Positions 25,083-35,400 of a DNA stretch of 64,000 nucleotides are shown piece by piece. This stretch comes from Lentisphaeria bacterium. GTDB lineage: Bacteria > Verrucomicrobiota > Lentisphaeria > Victivallales > Victivallaceae. A program made the translations under genes and the position numbers. Within the stretch, counting starts at the first letter, position 1, and every line of letters starts with the position of its first letter. The notes beneath the pieces were generated by a model. That model was given only the letters and a program-made list of their open reading frames with translations. It was not told the origin of the DNA and searched no databases. Where the stretch lies: contig CAAGDG010000093.1 of NCBI GenBank assembly GCA_900768515.1, forward strand, positions 19,888 through 83,887, written 5' to 3'.

Positions 25083-27740
25083 ATGATGTCCAGTTTGCAC
25101 TCTTTAGACGGGGTCCACGATCTGTCGCTGCCGGATTGGGGACCGTATTCCAAGAAATATTTCGGAATTTCCCACCTGACCGATCGAGACCGGGGGTTGC
25201 GGTTTGATTTCACGGTGATTCCGGCGTTTTACCGGCGGCAGCTCGGAATCCCGGATGCGCTGCGTCCTTCCGGATACCTGCCGTGGAGCGTCGCGCCGGA
25301 TCTCTCCGCCTACTGCTACCGGCAGCAGCTGGAAGCGCGCGACCGGGTTTACGCCGACATCGCTTTCTCCTCGCGCGGAGAGCGGGCGCGGCTGGTCGAA
25401 TGCCGGCTGGTCAACCATTCCGAACTGCCGGTCTCTTTCGGCGTCCATCTGATTTCCAGTCTGGAGACCCCGCCTGAAAAGTGGGTGGTCCCGGTGCTGC
25501 CCGCCGGCGCGGTCTGGCTCGACGCACTCGACCACGCCGGATTGACCTTCGCGACCGGCCGGCCGCAGGACAACCTGGTCTACGACGCGCTCCGTCGCGG
25601 CGAACGGCGGGAGTCCGGAACGGTCCGGGGAGGTTGTGTCGCCTGCCGGTTCGGGGCTGAGGCGGGGGATACGCTCCGGTTCCGCACGCCGCTCACTGGT
25701 CCGCAGGAGCTGGGAATCCGCTGTCGGGTCGAGGCGGGAAGCCGGGTCGGATTCTCGGTCAACGGCGTCCGGGCGGTTGCGGAAGGGACGGGAAAGTGGA
25801 TGGTTGTTCCGCTCTGCGGCGTCACGCCGGAAGCGGGGCTTCTGACACTGGTTTCGGAAGGCGGCGCGGAGCTTGCCGTCGACGGTGTCGCCGCCGGTCC
25901 CGATGCGGCGCAGGTGCGGTTTGAACCGCTGCGGGAGAGCACGGTGCCGGAGATCTCCGACGGCCCGGTTCCGAACAGCCGGATTCTTCGTTACGAGGGG
26001 GTTGCACTCTGTTACGGCATCTGGTGGAGTTTCGACTCCGACTTCGTGCGCCGTTACCGCGCATCGAACCGGAACCGGGTCTTCCTCTATGAGGACGAGG
26101 TGCATCAGCCGTTCTTCGGAAATCGGATCCTCCACGAGGAGGGGGATGAGTGGGTCGATACCGTTCTGCAGCCGGTTTCAGCGGAACCGGGCGGTGCGAA
26201 CACGGTTTACGCGGTGGTCTGTTCCGGATCGGCCGCCGAGGTGGAAGCGGAACTGCGCCGCGCCGCGGTCGACGCTCCCGGATTTCCGGAGGAGGCCGCC
26301 GCCGCGCGGAACACCTACTGGAGGCCGCCGGCCGGTCCGGGCGCCGGAGCCTACGCCTTCAGCCAGGAGCGGATGGCTTCGGTCACGCTGACCAATGTGG
26401 TCTACCCCACCTATTTCAAGGGGCGGAACGTCCGCCATCACACGCCGGGAAGGCGCTGGAATTCGCTTTACACCTGGGATTCCGGATTTATCGGACTCGG
26501 CCTGCTCGAAATCGGCCGCCGCCTCGCGGTTGAAAATCTGAACGCCTATCTGACCGAACCCGATGACGAGGAGTGCGCCTTCATCCACCACGGTTCGCCG
26601 GTGCCGGTGCAGTTCTACCTCTTCGACGAGATTCTGAATCGGAGCGGGGACCGGGAGACCGCGGCTTATTTCTATCCGAAACTCCGCCATTACTATGAGT
26701 TTCTGATCGGCCGCGCTCCCTCTTCGACGATGCGCGGCCGGAGCCGCCGCACACTGCTGCGCGGCTGGGATTACTTCTACAATTCCGGTGGCTGGGACGA
26801 TTACCCGCCGCAGTGGGAGGTGCGGAACCGGCATCTGACCGACTGTGCGCCGGCGGTCATCACCTCCCACGTCATCCGGGCGGCCCGGATCCTGTCGGCC
26901 ACAGCGGCGGAACTCGGCAGGCGGGAAGAGGCTGAGCAATACGAGGCGGACATCCGGGAGCTGGCCGACCTGCTTCAGCACTGTTCCTGGGATGCCGATG
27001 CCGGATATTTCAGCTATGTCCGCTACAACGAGCGCGAGGAGCCGGTCGGGATTCTGCGCCACGAATCCGGGAAGAACTTCGACATGGGGCTGGACGGCGC
27101 CGCTCCGCTTCTGGCGGGCATCTGCACCCCGGACCAGAAGCGGGAACTCTGGGAAAAGCTCTCCTCGCAGGACCGGTGCTGGACCGCGCACGGCCTCTCG
27201 ACAGTCGACCGGAGCGCGCCCTACTTCCGGCTGGACGGCTACTGGAACGGTTCAATCTGGATGCCCTACCAGTGGTTCTTCTGGAAGGCGGCGCTCGACG
27301 ACGGACAGGCGGGGTTCGCCTGGCGGATCGCGGAGACCGCGCTCCGGGTCTACGAGACCGAGGTGCGGGACTCCTACGCCTGCTACGAACAGTTTTCGGT
27401 CGTGACCGGGCGCGGAACCGGATGGCACCATTTTTCGGCGCTGTCTGCTCCGGTTCTCTGCTGGTTCGGCGCCTATTTCGCGCCGGATCGGCTGACCGGC
27501 GGTCTCGGCACCCGGATTCGGAATCAGTCGATGGAACCGGGGCGGTGGAGCGCCCGGATTTCCGTCGAATCCGGAAGCGCGCCCGGAGAGAAGAGCACGC
27601 TCCTTGCCACGGTCGGGGAAGGGGAGTGGAACGCGGAATTCCGCGGCGTCTCCGTTCCGGTGTTTCGGCGGACGCCCGGCGTAGTCGAAATCACGCTTCC
27701 GCGCGGAACGGAAGGGGAACTGCTCCTCACCCGCGGGTGA
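25083..27740 (+). CDS. GH63-like glycoside hydrolase
   Basis: This is an 885-residue protein. The N-terminal half is beta-rich with no signal peptide. The C-terminal (alpha/alpha)6 barrel contains TWDSGFIGLG, GWDYFYNSGGWDDYPPQ, an FDMGLDGAAPLLAG segment and LDGYWNGSIWMPYQWFFW, then YEQFSVVTGRGTGWHHFSAL. These match the GH63/GH37 (MGH/YgjK-like) family of inverting alpha-glycosidases. The aspartates in GWDDYP and the glutamate in YEQF are the probable catalytic pair. The specificity cannot be read from sequence. ATGs occur at 25083 and 25086, with AGAGG close upstream. A terminator precedes it, and no promoter is obvious between. Confidence 0.85.
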   Translation: MMSSLHSLDGVHDLSLPDWGPYSKKYFGISHLTDRDRGLRFDFTVIPAFYRRQLGIPDALRPSGYLPWSVAPDLSAYCYRQQLEARDRVYADIAFSSRGERARLVECRLVNHSELPVSFGVHLISSLETPPEKWVVPVLPAGAVWLDALDHAGLTFATGRPQDNLVYDALRRGERRESGTVRGGCVACRFGAEAGDTLRFRTPLTGPQELGIRCRVEAGSRVGFSVNGVRAVAEGTGKWMVVPLCGVTPEAGLLTLVSEGGAELAVDGVAAGPDAAQVRFEPLRESTVPEISDGPVPNSRILRYEGVALCYGIWWSFDSDFVRRYRASNRNRVFLYEDEVHQPFFGNRILHEEGDEWVDTVLQPVSAEPGGANTVYAVVCSGSAAEVEAELRRAAVDAPGFPEEAAAARNTYWRPPAGPGAGAYAFSQERMASVTLTNVVYPTYFKGRNVRHHTPGRRWNSLYTWDSGFIGLGLLEIGRRLAVENLNAYLTEPDDEECAFIHHGSPVPVQFYLFDEILNRSGDRETAAYFYPKLRHYYEFLIGRAPSSTMRGRSRRTLLRGWDYFYNSGGWDDYPPQWEVRNRHLTDCAPAVITSHVIRAARILSATAAELGRREEAEQYEADIRELADLLQHCSWDADAGYFSYVRYNEREEPVGILRHESGKNFDMGLDGAAPLLAGICTPDQKRELWEKLSSQDRCWTAHGLSTVDRSAPYFRLDGYWNGSIWMPYQWFFWKAALDDGQAGFAWRIAETALRVYETEVRDSYACYEQFSVVTGRGTGWHHFSALSAPVLCWFGAYFAPDRLTGGLGTRIRNQSMEPGRWSARISVESGSAPGEKSTLLATVGEGEWNAEFRGVSVPVFRRTPGVVEITLPRGTEGELLLTRG

Positions 27741-27760
27741 GCGGAAGAAAGAGCTGCGGG

Positions 27761-27788
27761 GCCGGGCGGATCCGTCCGGCTCTTTTTT
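27761..27788 (+). terminator. Rho-independent terminator of the GH63-like gene
   Basis: The 8-bp stem GCCGGGCG/CGTCCGGC (one G-U pair) has a GATC loop at 27761-27780 and is followed by TCTTTTTTC. Confidence 0.85.
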
Positions 27789-27841
27789 CTCTGTTTCTCC
27801 TTTTCCCGGAAAAGAAAGCGGGCTTTTTCAGGGGAGTTCTC

Positions 27842-27870
27842 TTGCGTTATCGGCGGCGAAGCTGTATATT
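27842..27870 (+). promoter_or_regulatory. Predicted promoter of the HD-kinase-pyrF-der operon
   Basis: TTGCGT (27842-27847), a 17-nt spacer and TATATT (27865-27870) lie 51 nt upstream of the HD gene start. Confidence 0.65.
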
Positions 27871-27921
27871 CAAAAGGTGCGGTCTGTCCCGGAAAAAGGC
27901 GAAGGGGAATCGGAGGAGAAA

Positions 27922-28524
27922 ATGGAGTATGCCGAGCTGAGAGACGAGGTGTTTGCGCTGTTCGCGGAACGGCTTGATCCGGAATGCTGGTGCTACCATT
28001 CGACCGTTCACACCGCATTTGTGCTGGAGGATGTGCTCACCTTCGGCCGGCGCGCCGGGGTGGCGGCCGAGAACTTGGAACTGCTCCGGATCGCGGCGCT
28101 TTTTCACGACACCGGTTTCATCTTCGACCCGGGGAATCACGAGGCCGCCTCGGCCGCGTTTGCCCGGGAACGGCTTTCCGCCGCCGGCATGCCGGCGGCG
28201 CGGGTGGCGCAAGTCGAACGGCTGATTCTGGCGACCCGGGTGCCGACCGCGCCGGCGGATCTGCTGGAGGCGGTGATCTGCGACGCGGACATCGGCCAGA
28301 TGGCGACCGGCTGTTTCCTGTGGCTCGGCGCAAGACTGCGGCGGGAGCTGGCTCGGAACGGCATGGTGTTCGACGAACCGCAGTGGTATGAATTTGAACT
28401 GAATTTCTATCGGACGTTTCACTTTCATTCCGATGCCGCGCGTGCGATGCGGCAGGAGGGATGGGAGCGGAACCGGGAGTTTTATCGCCGGGCGTCGGCG
28501 CAATTCGGAAGGGGATGCGAATGA
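27922..28524 (+). CDS. HD-domain phosphohydrolase
   Basis: This is a 200-residue cytosolic protein with the metal-binding HD signature: His in YHSTVHTAFVL, the HD pair in ALFHDTGF, and the late Asp in ICDADIG. The family hydrolyses phosphomonoesters or phosphodiesters, often of nucleotides. It has no synthetase or GAF partner domain. The substrate is unknown. GGAGGAG precedes the ATG, and an in-frame ATG at 27877 lacks such a site. Its stop overlaps the start of the kinase gene (ATGA), so the two are translationally coupled. Confidence 0.85.
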   Translation: MEYAELRDEVFALFAERLDPECWCYHSTVHTAFVLEDVLTFGRRAGVAAENLELLRIAALFHDTGFIFDPGNHEAASAAFARERLSAAGMPAARVAQVERLILATRVPTAPADLLEAVICDADIGQMATGCFLWLGARLRRELARNGMVFDEPQWYEFELNFYRTFHFHSDAARAMRQEGWERNREFYRRASAQFGRGCE

Positions 28525-29519
28525 TCAGCGTGATCGATTGCCACGACCGTTATGAAATCGTCCGGCTGATTGCCGAAGGCGGCATGGGTGCCGTCTTCGA
28601 GGCGAAGAAAATCGGGGAGGCGGGATTCGAGAAGGTGGTGGCGCTCAAGATGCTGCTGCCGAAATATTCGGCGGACCCGGTCTTCATCGGGAACTTCATC
28701 CGCGAGGCGAAGCTGGTCGCCAACCTGATCCACGAGAACATCGTGCAGATCTATCAGCTTTCGCGCTGTCCGGAGGGGTACTATTTTGTGATGGAGTTCG
28801 TGGACGGAATCTCCCTGCACGATTTTGTGGAGTTCCACCGCCGGGTGGGACGGCGGCTGCCGGTCAATCTGGCGGTGTTCATCGCGTCCCGCGCGGCGCG
28901 GGCGCTGGCTTACGCGCACAGCCGCCGGGGAGCGGACGGGGTTCCGCTCGGAATTGTCCACTGCGACATCTGTCCGCGCAACATTCTGATCAACACCGAG
29001 GGGGTGCCCAAGATCACCGATTTCGGAATCGCGCGGGTGGCGACCGCCGGTGCCGCCGCCGACGGAAAGGTCACCGGAAAGGTCGCATTCATGGCGCCGG
29101 AGCAGGCGGCTTCCGGCACGGTCGATTTTCGTGCGGATGTCTACGCGCTCGGAATGGTGCTGTTTCTGCTGCTCAGCGACCATCCCGCGCGGAATCTCCG
29201 TCAGCCGCTGACCGGGATCGTCGAGGATGTCCGGCACAACCGGATCGAGTGGGAACAGCTTCCCGCCGACCTGCCGGAGGAGCTGCGGGCGCTTCTGCAC
29301 CGAATGCTCCTGGCCGATCCCCCTGCGCGCTGTTCGGATACCGCGGAACTGGCGACGGAGCTGGAATATTTCATCTACAAGGACGGCTACGGTCCGACGA
29401 TCGTCACGCTGGCCGATTACATGAGGAAACTGATGCCGGGACGCTTCGGCGCGGAACCCGCTTCCGATGCCGGAACCCCCGAGCTGGACCGTACCGTTGT
29501 TCTGGATCATCAACCATAA
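28521..29519 (+). CDS. Hanks-type Ser/Thr protein kinase with HCD catalytic loop
   Basis: This is a 332-residue soluble kinase. The glycine loop is AEGGMGAVFEAK (18-29), the ATP lysine is Lys43 in ALKML, the catalytic loop is HCDICPRN (147-154), and the Mg motif is DFG (167-169), followed by MAPEQ. The arginine of the usual HRD is Cys148, making it a non-RD kinase that may not depend on activation-loop phosphorylation. A tail after the kinase core has no membrane helix or sensor domain. It starts inside the HD gene stop (ATGA overlap), 18 nt before pyrF. Targets are unknown. Confidence 0.9.
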   Translation: MISVIDCHDRYEIVRLIAEGGMGAVFEAKKIGEAGFEKVVALKMLLPKYSADPVFIGNFIREAKLVANLIHENIVQIYQLSRCPEGYYFVMEFVDGISLHDFVEFHRRVGRRLPVNLAVFIASRAARALAYAHSRRGADGVPLGIVHCDICPRNILINTEGVPKITDFGIARVATAGAAADGKVTGKVAFMAPEQAASGTVDFRADVYALGMVLFLLLSDHPARNLRQPLTGIVEDVRHNRIEWEQLPADLPEELRALLHRMLLADPPARCSDTAELATELEYFIYKDGYGPTIVTLADYMRKLMPGRFGAEPASDAGTPELDRTVVLDHQP

Positions 29520-29537
29520 CATTGAGGATATTCACCC

Positions 29538-30356
29538 ATGACTTTTCTGGAAAAACTCAAACACGCCTCCCAGATCAACCGCAGTCTGGTCTGTGCCGGA
29601 CTGGATCCGGACCTTGCCAAACTCCCGGAGTGCGTGAAGGGAAGGAAACACCCGATTTTCGAATTCAACCGGGCGATTGTCGACGCAACCCGGGACTGGG
29701 TCGCCTGCTACAAGCCCCAGGCGGCCTATTATGCCGGGCAGGGGGCCGACGAAGAGCTGCGCATGACCATCGAGTATATCCACGAGCACTCCCCGGAGAC
29801 TCCGGTGATTCTTGACGTCAAGCGCGGCGACATCGGTTCCACCGCGGAAATGTACGCCCGCGAGGCGTTTGAGCGCTACGGAGCCGACGCGGTCACCGTG
29901 AATCCCTACATGGGATTCGACACGCTCAAGCCGTTTCTGGACCGTGCCGACAAAGGGGTGATCATCCTCTGCCGTAACTCGAATCCCCATTCCGGCGATC
30001 TGCAGGAGCTGGTCGCCGGCGGCAAAATGATCTACGAACACGTCGCCGAACTCACCCGCGACAAGTGGAACTACAACGGGAATGCCGCACTGGTGATCGG
30101 CGCGACCTACCCGGAGGAGCTGCGCCGGGTGCGCGAACTCTGTCCGGAGCTGCCGTTCCTGGTGCCGGGAGTCGGCGCACAGGGCGGCGACGTCGAAAAA
30201 GTGGTGCGCTTCGGCTGTGACGCCTCCGGCGGCGGGCTGGCGATCAACTCCTCGCGCGGAATCATCTACGCCTCGCGCGGCGAGGACTTCGCGGCCGCGG
30301 CCGGAAACGCGGCCCGGGAGCTGCGCGATCTGATCAATTCGTTCCGCAATCTGTGA
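29538..30356 (+). CDS. pyrF: Orotidine-5'-phosphate decarboxylase
   Basis: PyrF converts OMP to UMP, the last step of pyrimidine synthesis. The 272 residues match the longer PyrF subfamily. CAGLDPDLAKLP (19-30) is the first substrate loop, and the catalytic DVKRGD (Lys95) lies in the D-x-K-x-x-D pattern. NPYMGFDTL and VPGVGAQGG form the phosphate-binding end. No other pyr gene is nearby. Confidence 0.95.
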   Translation: MTFLEKLKHASQINRSLVCAGLDPDLAKLPECVKGRKHPIFEFNRAIVDATRDWVACYKPQAAYYAGQGADEELRMTIEYIHEHSPETPVILDVKRGDIGSTAEMYAREAFERYGADAVTVNPYMGFDTLKPFLDRADKGVIILCRNSNPHSGDLQELVAGGKMIYEHVAELTRDKWNYNGNAALVIGATYPEELRRVRELCPELPFLVPGVGAQGGDVEKVVRFGCDASGGGLAINSSRGIIYASRGEDFAAAAGNAARELRDLINSFRNL

Positions 30357-30373
30357 GGAGTGGAGCATTGCCG

Positions 30374-31915
30374 ATGGCTGAACCGATTTCAAATGAGAGC
30401 GTCCGGATTCCTTCCATCGCGATCGTCGGTCGTCCGAATGTCGGGAAATCCTCGCTCTTCAACGCGATTGTCGGGCGCAGGCTTTCGATCGTGCACGAGA
30501 TGCCCGGAGTCACCCGCGACCGGGTAGTCGCGCCGCTGGTCCGCGGAAGGCGCCATTTCCAGCTGATCGACACCGGCGGACTTGGAACGCTCGCCGGGGA
30601 GTCGCGCCGGGTCGACGTCTGGGATCGCCGGATCGCCGGGCAGGTCGAGGCGGCGCTTGAAGACGCCGACGTCCTGATTCTGGTTGCCAACGCGCAGGAT
30701 GGCGTGGTCCCGCTCGACGAGGAGGTCGCCGCGCACATCCGCGCCTGCGGCAAGCCGGTGCTGTTCGCGGCGAACAAGTGTGACAATCCCGGGCTGGTCG
30801 ATCAGGCGGTCGAATTCGCCCGGCTCGGTTTCGACCGGATCCATCCGGTTTCCTGTCTGCACCGCAGCGGCGTTCAGGCGCTGCTGGAGGAGGCGCTTCG
30901 GCTGCTTCCGACCGGCGCCGCGGAAGAGGCGGAGACGGCGGACGAAGGCGAACGGCAGCGGGAACCCCGGATCCGCATCGCGGTCGCGGGCCGTCCGAAT
31001 GTCGGAAAGTCCTCGCTGGTCAACGCTCTGCTTGGGGAGGAGCGCGTGATGGTCAGCGATGTCGCCGGAACCACCCGCGACGCGATCGACGTGGACTTTA
31101 CCCTGCGGGTCGGCGAGGAGGAACGTCAGGCGGTGCTGGTCGACACCGCCGGGCTGCGCAAGAGCGCCAAAGTCGACAGCGTGGTGGAATATTTCAGCGT
31201 GATGCGGGCGAAGGCGGCGATCAACCGTTCCGATCTGGTGCTCTTTGTGGTGGAGGCCGGTCCGGACGGGGTCACTGCGCAGGACCGGCGGATCGCCGGT
31301 CTTGTGCAGCAGTCCGGCAAGGGGTGCGTGATCGTGGCGAACAAGTTCGACGTCTGCCGGGGCGAGTACAAGGCGCGGCAGATCGAGGAGGAGCTGCGCC
31401 GTTCGATGCCGGGGATGAATTACGCGCCGCTGGTTTTCGTCAGCGCCCGGGACCGCTGGAATCTCGGAGAATTGATCGACCGGATCACGGAAGTGATGGG
31501 GCAGCTGGAACTGCGCATTCCGACCGGCGTCCTGAACCGGGTGCTCGCCGACGCCTTCGAGCGCAGCACTCCGCCGGTGGTCGGGCCGACTCCGCTCAAA
31601 CTTTACTACGCCTCCATGACGGGGATGGCGCCGCCGCGGGTGCTGCTCTTTGTGAACAACCCGAAAAACTGTGCGGACAACTACCTCGCCTTCCTGAAAA
31701 ATACGCTGCGCCGCGCCTTCGGACTGACCGGACTGCCGCTTGAAATCGAGCTGCGGGAACGTCCGAAGAAGGTGGCCGGCATTCGGACTGAAACAACTTC
31801 GCGCCGGCGCGGGAGCGCCCCCGCCCGTTCGAAGACGGCGGCGAAAGCCGCCGCTCCGAAGAAACGGGGAATCGGCGTCAAACCGGCTGCGAAACGGAAA
31901 GGAAAACGCAAATGA
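30374..31915 (+). CDS. der: Ribosome-assembly GTPase Der (EngA)
   Basis: Der acts in 50S subunit maturation. The 513-residue protein has two tandem G domains: first P-loop GRPNVGKSS (19-27) with DTGG and NKCD, second P-loop GRPNVGKSS (206-214) with DTAG and NKFD. A KH-like domain (about 400-470) follows, then a basic Ala/Lys/Arg-rich tail (about 475-513) that could contact rRNA. I start at 30374. GAGGAG lies upstream, and the in-frame start at 30353 would overlap pyrF. The next gene overlaps its stop by ATGA. Confidence 0.96.
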   Translation: MAEPISNESVRIPSIAIVGRPNVGKSSLFNAIVGRRLSIVHEMPGVTRDRVVAPLVRGRRHFQLIDTGGLGTLAGESRRVDVWDRRIAGQVEAALEDADVLILVANAQDGVVPLDEEVAAHIRACGKPVLFAANKCDNPGLVDQAVEFARLGFDRIHPVSCLHRSGVQALLEEALRLLPTGAAEEAETADEGERQREPRIRIAVAGRPNVGKSSLVNALLGEERVMVSDVAGTTRDAIDVDFTLRVGEEERQAVLVDTAGLRKSAKVDSVVEYFSVMRAKAAINRSDLVLFVVEAGPDGVTAQDRRIAGLVQQSGKGCVIVANKFDVCRGEYKARQIEEELRRSMPGMNYAPLVFVSARDRWNLGELIDRITEVMGQLELRIPTGVLNRVLADAFERSTPPVVGPTPLKLYYASMTGMAPPRVLLFVNNPKNCADNYLAFLKNTLRRAFGLTGLPLEIELRERPKKVAGIRTETTSRRRGSAPARSKTAAKAAAPKKRGIGVKPAAKRKGKRK

Positions 31916-32391
31916 GCAATCCACAGGATCTTGAAATCAAACGGTTTATTGCGGAACAACTGGCGTCCGGCATCTCTCTTTCGGAGATTCAGAAGCTGGT
32001 CAATGAGAAATTTCAGACCAAGCTGACGTTTCTGGACATCCGGATCCTCGCTTCCGAGCTGGAGAATGTCGACTGGAATGCCCACGATCCCAAAGTCCAG
32101 GCCAAACGCAAGGAGGAGAAGGAGCGGCAGGCGGCTCCCGCCGGCGCGGATGCGCTCGACCCTGAACTGGAAGCGGAACCCGGTGACGGGAAAACCGTGG
32201 TGGAAGTCAGCAAGCTGGTCCGTCCCGGCACCGCGTTGTCGGGCACGGTTAAATTCGCTTCCGGTTCCCGGGCGGACTGGTATGTCGATCAGACCGGACG
32301 GCTGGGGCTGGAGAATGTCCGGGGCGAGCAGCCGACCCGCGATGATCTGATCGCGTTTCAGGACGAACTGCAGAAGCTTTTCGCACGTTGA
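31912..32391 (+). CDS. Unknown 159-residue protein
   Basis: The N-terminal 50 residues predict helices with a helix-turn-helix-like arrangement (ISLSEIQKLVNEKF, then LTFLDIRILASEL). A charged linker with KRKEEKERQ follows (about 62-72), then a short predicted beta region. There is no signal or membrane helix. It overlaps der (ATGA) and touches the AsmA-like gene, so it belongs to the same operon. I recognise no family, and DNA or RNA binding is only a possibility. Confidence 0.7.
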   Translation: MSNPQDLEIKRFIAEQLASGISLSEIQKLVNEKFQTKLTFLDIRILASELENVDWNAHDPKVQAKRKEEKERQAAPAGADALDPELEAEPGDGKTVVEVSKLVRPGTALSGTVKFASGSRADWYVDQTGRLGLENVRGEQPTRDDLIAFQDELQKLFAR

Positions 32392-32402
32392 TTCCGGTGC
32401 GG

Positions 32403-35400
32403 ATGAAGCGACCGTTGAAAAACCTGTTCCGGGTGCTGATCCCGGCGGCGCTGTTGATCGGCGCCGCCTTTTTCTTCACAGGGTCGTTCTTTCTGAGCCG
32501 GGTGGTGCTGCCGGTGATCGGAAAAAAGTGCGGGTTGGAAATTTCGGCTTCCGCAGTCCGCTGGCGTCCTTTTACGGAGTGGGTGTCGGTGGAGAATCTT
32601 CGGATTTCCGCTGGAACCCGGCCGGTTTTTTCGGTGCGGCAGGCGGCGGGGCGCTGTCACTTCCGCGAGCTGCGCGCCGGGATCATCGCACTGTCCGATG
32701 TCAAACTGGTTGAGGCCGACTGGACCCTTTACCGCACGGCCGGGACGTCGGAGGTGAAGAGTCGGAAAGGGCCGGAGGTTTTTCCGCCGGAACGCAAAAG
32801 CGCTTCTGAAACGGCGCGCGGGGAAGCGGCATCCGGGGCTGGAAAACCCGATCCTCCGCGTCGCCGCGGACTGCGGTTCAATTTGCGGAACATCGAGGCG
32901 GTCGGCTCCCGGCTGCAGGTGGTGTTTCACACTCCGGGCGGAGTCAGTGTGCTGGGGTTGGACAGCGTCAACGGTTCGCTTGACAGATTCCGGAACGGTG
33001 CTCCGCTCCAGTTGAAGCTCTCCGGCAACTTTCAACTGGTCTCGGACCGGGAAAACAATATCGACGAGGGTAAATTTCAGCTGCGGGCCGATGCCGTTCT
33101 GGGAGAGCGGCTGCTGCCGAAAGAGCTTGTTCTGGGCTGCGCCCTTTCGGAGATCCGGGGACGGATTTCCGACATCCCGCTGGATGGCGGTGCGCTGGCG
33201 CTGCACCTGGAAAGCTCCGGCGGCCCGGAGGGTGTGACCGTGCGCCGGCTGGAACTCAAACAGCTGGGGGAGGGCGCCGAGCGCAGCCGGGTTGCTTTTT
33301 CCGGCAAGATCGGGCGGCGGCCGCTCCGGATAACCGGAAAATTCAACGGAAATCTTTCCGAGGAGCTGCTGGCGGTCTTGTTCGACCTCGGATTCGGGAT
33401 CGATCCGGGACGGAGCACCTTCGCCTGCCGGGGGGAGTTCGACTGGCGTCCGGGCTGGATGTCGGTCGGGGGGACGCTTCACTTTTCCCGTTCCGGTTCT
33501 GCGCGTTTCGGCAGGGAACGGATCGAACTGCCCGCATTCCGGATTGACTCCGACCAGAAACTCTCGATTGACTGGAGCGAGGGCAAGGCGGATCTGGAAC
33601 GGTGCCGGGTCGCGCTGACGGAAGGCGACAGGACCGCCGTGCTGCTTGAACTGCCCGAACCGGTGCTCTATTCGTGGAAAGATGGGGAGGAGGCGACCCC
33701 CCCCGGGACACTCGCCTCCTTCCGGTTGAAATTCGATCGATTTGAACTTCCGCTGCTGCGGTTTCTTTTCCGGCAGGATTGCCCGTTTCGAATCGATTCC
33801 GGCACTTTTTCCGGCGATTTCCAGCTCTCATTGCCGCGTGCGCTCGATTCGCTTGCCGTGATCGGACACGGTACGGTTTCCGCCCCCGCCTGGCGGATGG
33901 GCGGTTATTCGGTCTCCCTCGCCCGCCTCTCCGCCGGTGTCGATGCGGAACTGGGACGGGACGGCGGTTTCCGGCTGCGCAGTTTTTCGCTGGAACCCTG
34001 GCACGCATCCGGATCACTGGGGAGCGCCATCCTCTCCGGCACGGGGAATTTCCGGCCGTTCGGCGCTCAGTTTGAAGGCGCGCTCTCCCGGCTGCGGCCG
34101 GAACTGGCGATCTTTTTCTTTCCGGCGATGCGCGCACTGCTGCCCGGCTGGCGTGCGCTGCTGCTGGAACAGCTCTCCGCGCGTTTTCAAATCGCTTTCC
34201 CCGCCGGGAAAAAGCGGTTTGAGGTCCGGAAGTGGGAGACGAAGCTGGAACGTGCCGACGGCGAACTGCTTTCGGTGACGGCGGAGCCTTTTTCGCTGCG
34301 GCTGCCGGACTGGCGTCCCCGGGAGGATCTCCGGTTCCGGGTGAAGGCCGCGGGCGAAGTGGAACTTTTCAATCCCTTCTGGCGTTCGACCTGGTTCCGG
34401 TTTCAGGAGGGGACGGGGGTCCTGAACGCGGTTCTGACGCTGCCGAAGTCGCTCTCCGGCATTTCCGCCGAGGGGAAATTGACGCTGAACGATCTTGAGC
34501 TGGCGTTGCCGCAGGCGGAACGGACGGTGAAGAATTTTTCCACGATCGGCATTTTTTCCTTTCAGATGCCGGGCTTCCGAAGGTTCGAGCTGCAGAAAAT
34601 GGACTTCTATCTGCGCAGCGCCGGCCGGCCCGCATTGCGCCTGGAGTGCCCCGGCGCCTGGGATCTCGATACCGGCGACTACCGGGGGAACTGGGAGGTC
34701 CGCTACCTCAACGAGGAGTTTGTAAAAATGTTTCGTCCCGATCTGGCCCGGGAGGTGCGCTTTTCCGGGAAGGCGCAGGTTTCCGGCCGGGATTTCTTTC
34801 GTTCCTTCCGGATTTCTGCGGCCGGAAATCTGGAACGCTGGCGGTTTGTCACCGATACCGCTCCGGTTTCCGGCAATCTGTCGCTGTCGGTGAATGCGAC
34901 CCCGGATCTGCTTCAGGTCGGGAATTTGCAGCTCTCTCTCCGGCAGGGGGAGAAGCCGCTCCTTGGCGTCGCCGGCGGGATGAAGCTCGACCGTTCCTCG
35001 CCCTCCGGAGCCGGTTCGATTCAGCTGGAGGCTTCGGCGATCGATGTCGGCCGATTGCTCGCGCTCCATCCACTGCCCCGGAACGAGGAACCGGAAACCG
35101 GGGCTGCGGTGAAACCCGCCGCTGCAATTCCGGAGACGGAGGCCGCGGAATCCGCCGCGGGCGAAGAGCCGGAGCAACCGGCAACACCGCCCCGGCTGTA
35201 TTTCGGGAGCCATCCGTTCGACATCTCCCTCCGGGCGGATTCGATCCGCTATTCCCCGGAGATCGTTCTCGGGCTGGATGGCCGGCTGCGGATTCAAACC
35301 GACCGGTTCCATTCCGATTATCTCTCGCTCTGGATCAACCGTTCCCGTTTCCGCCTGGAATTCGGCGGGGAGAGCCGTCCGGAGGGAATCGTCTTTCGTG

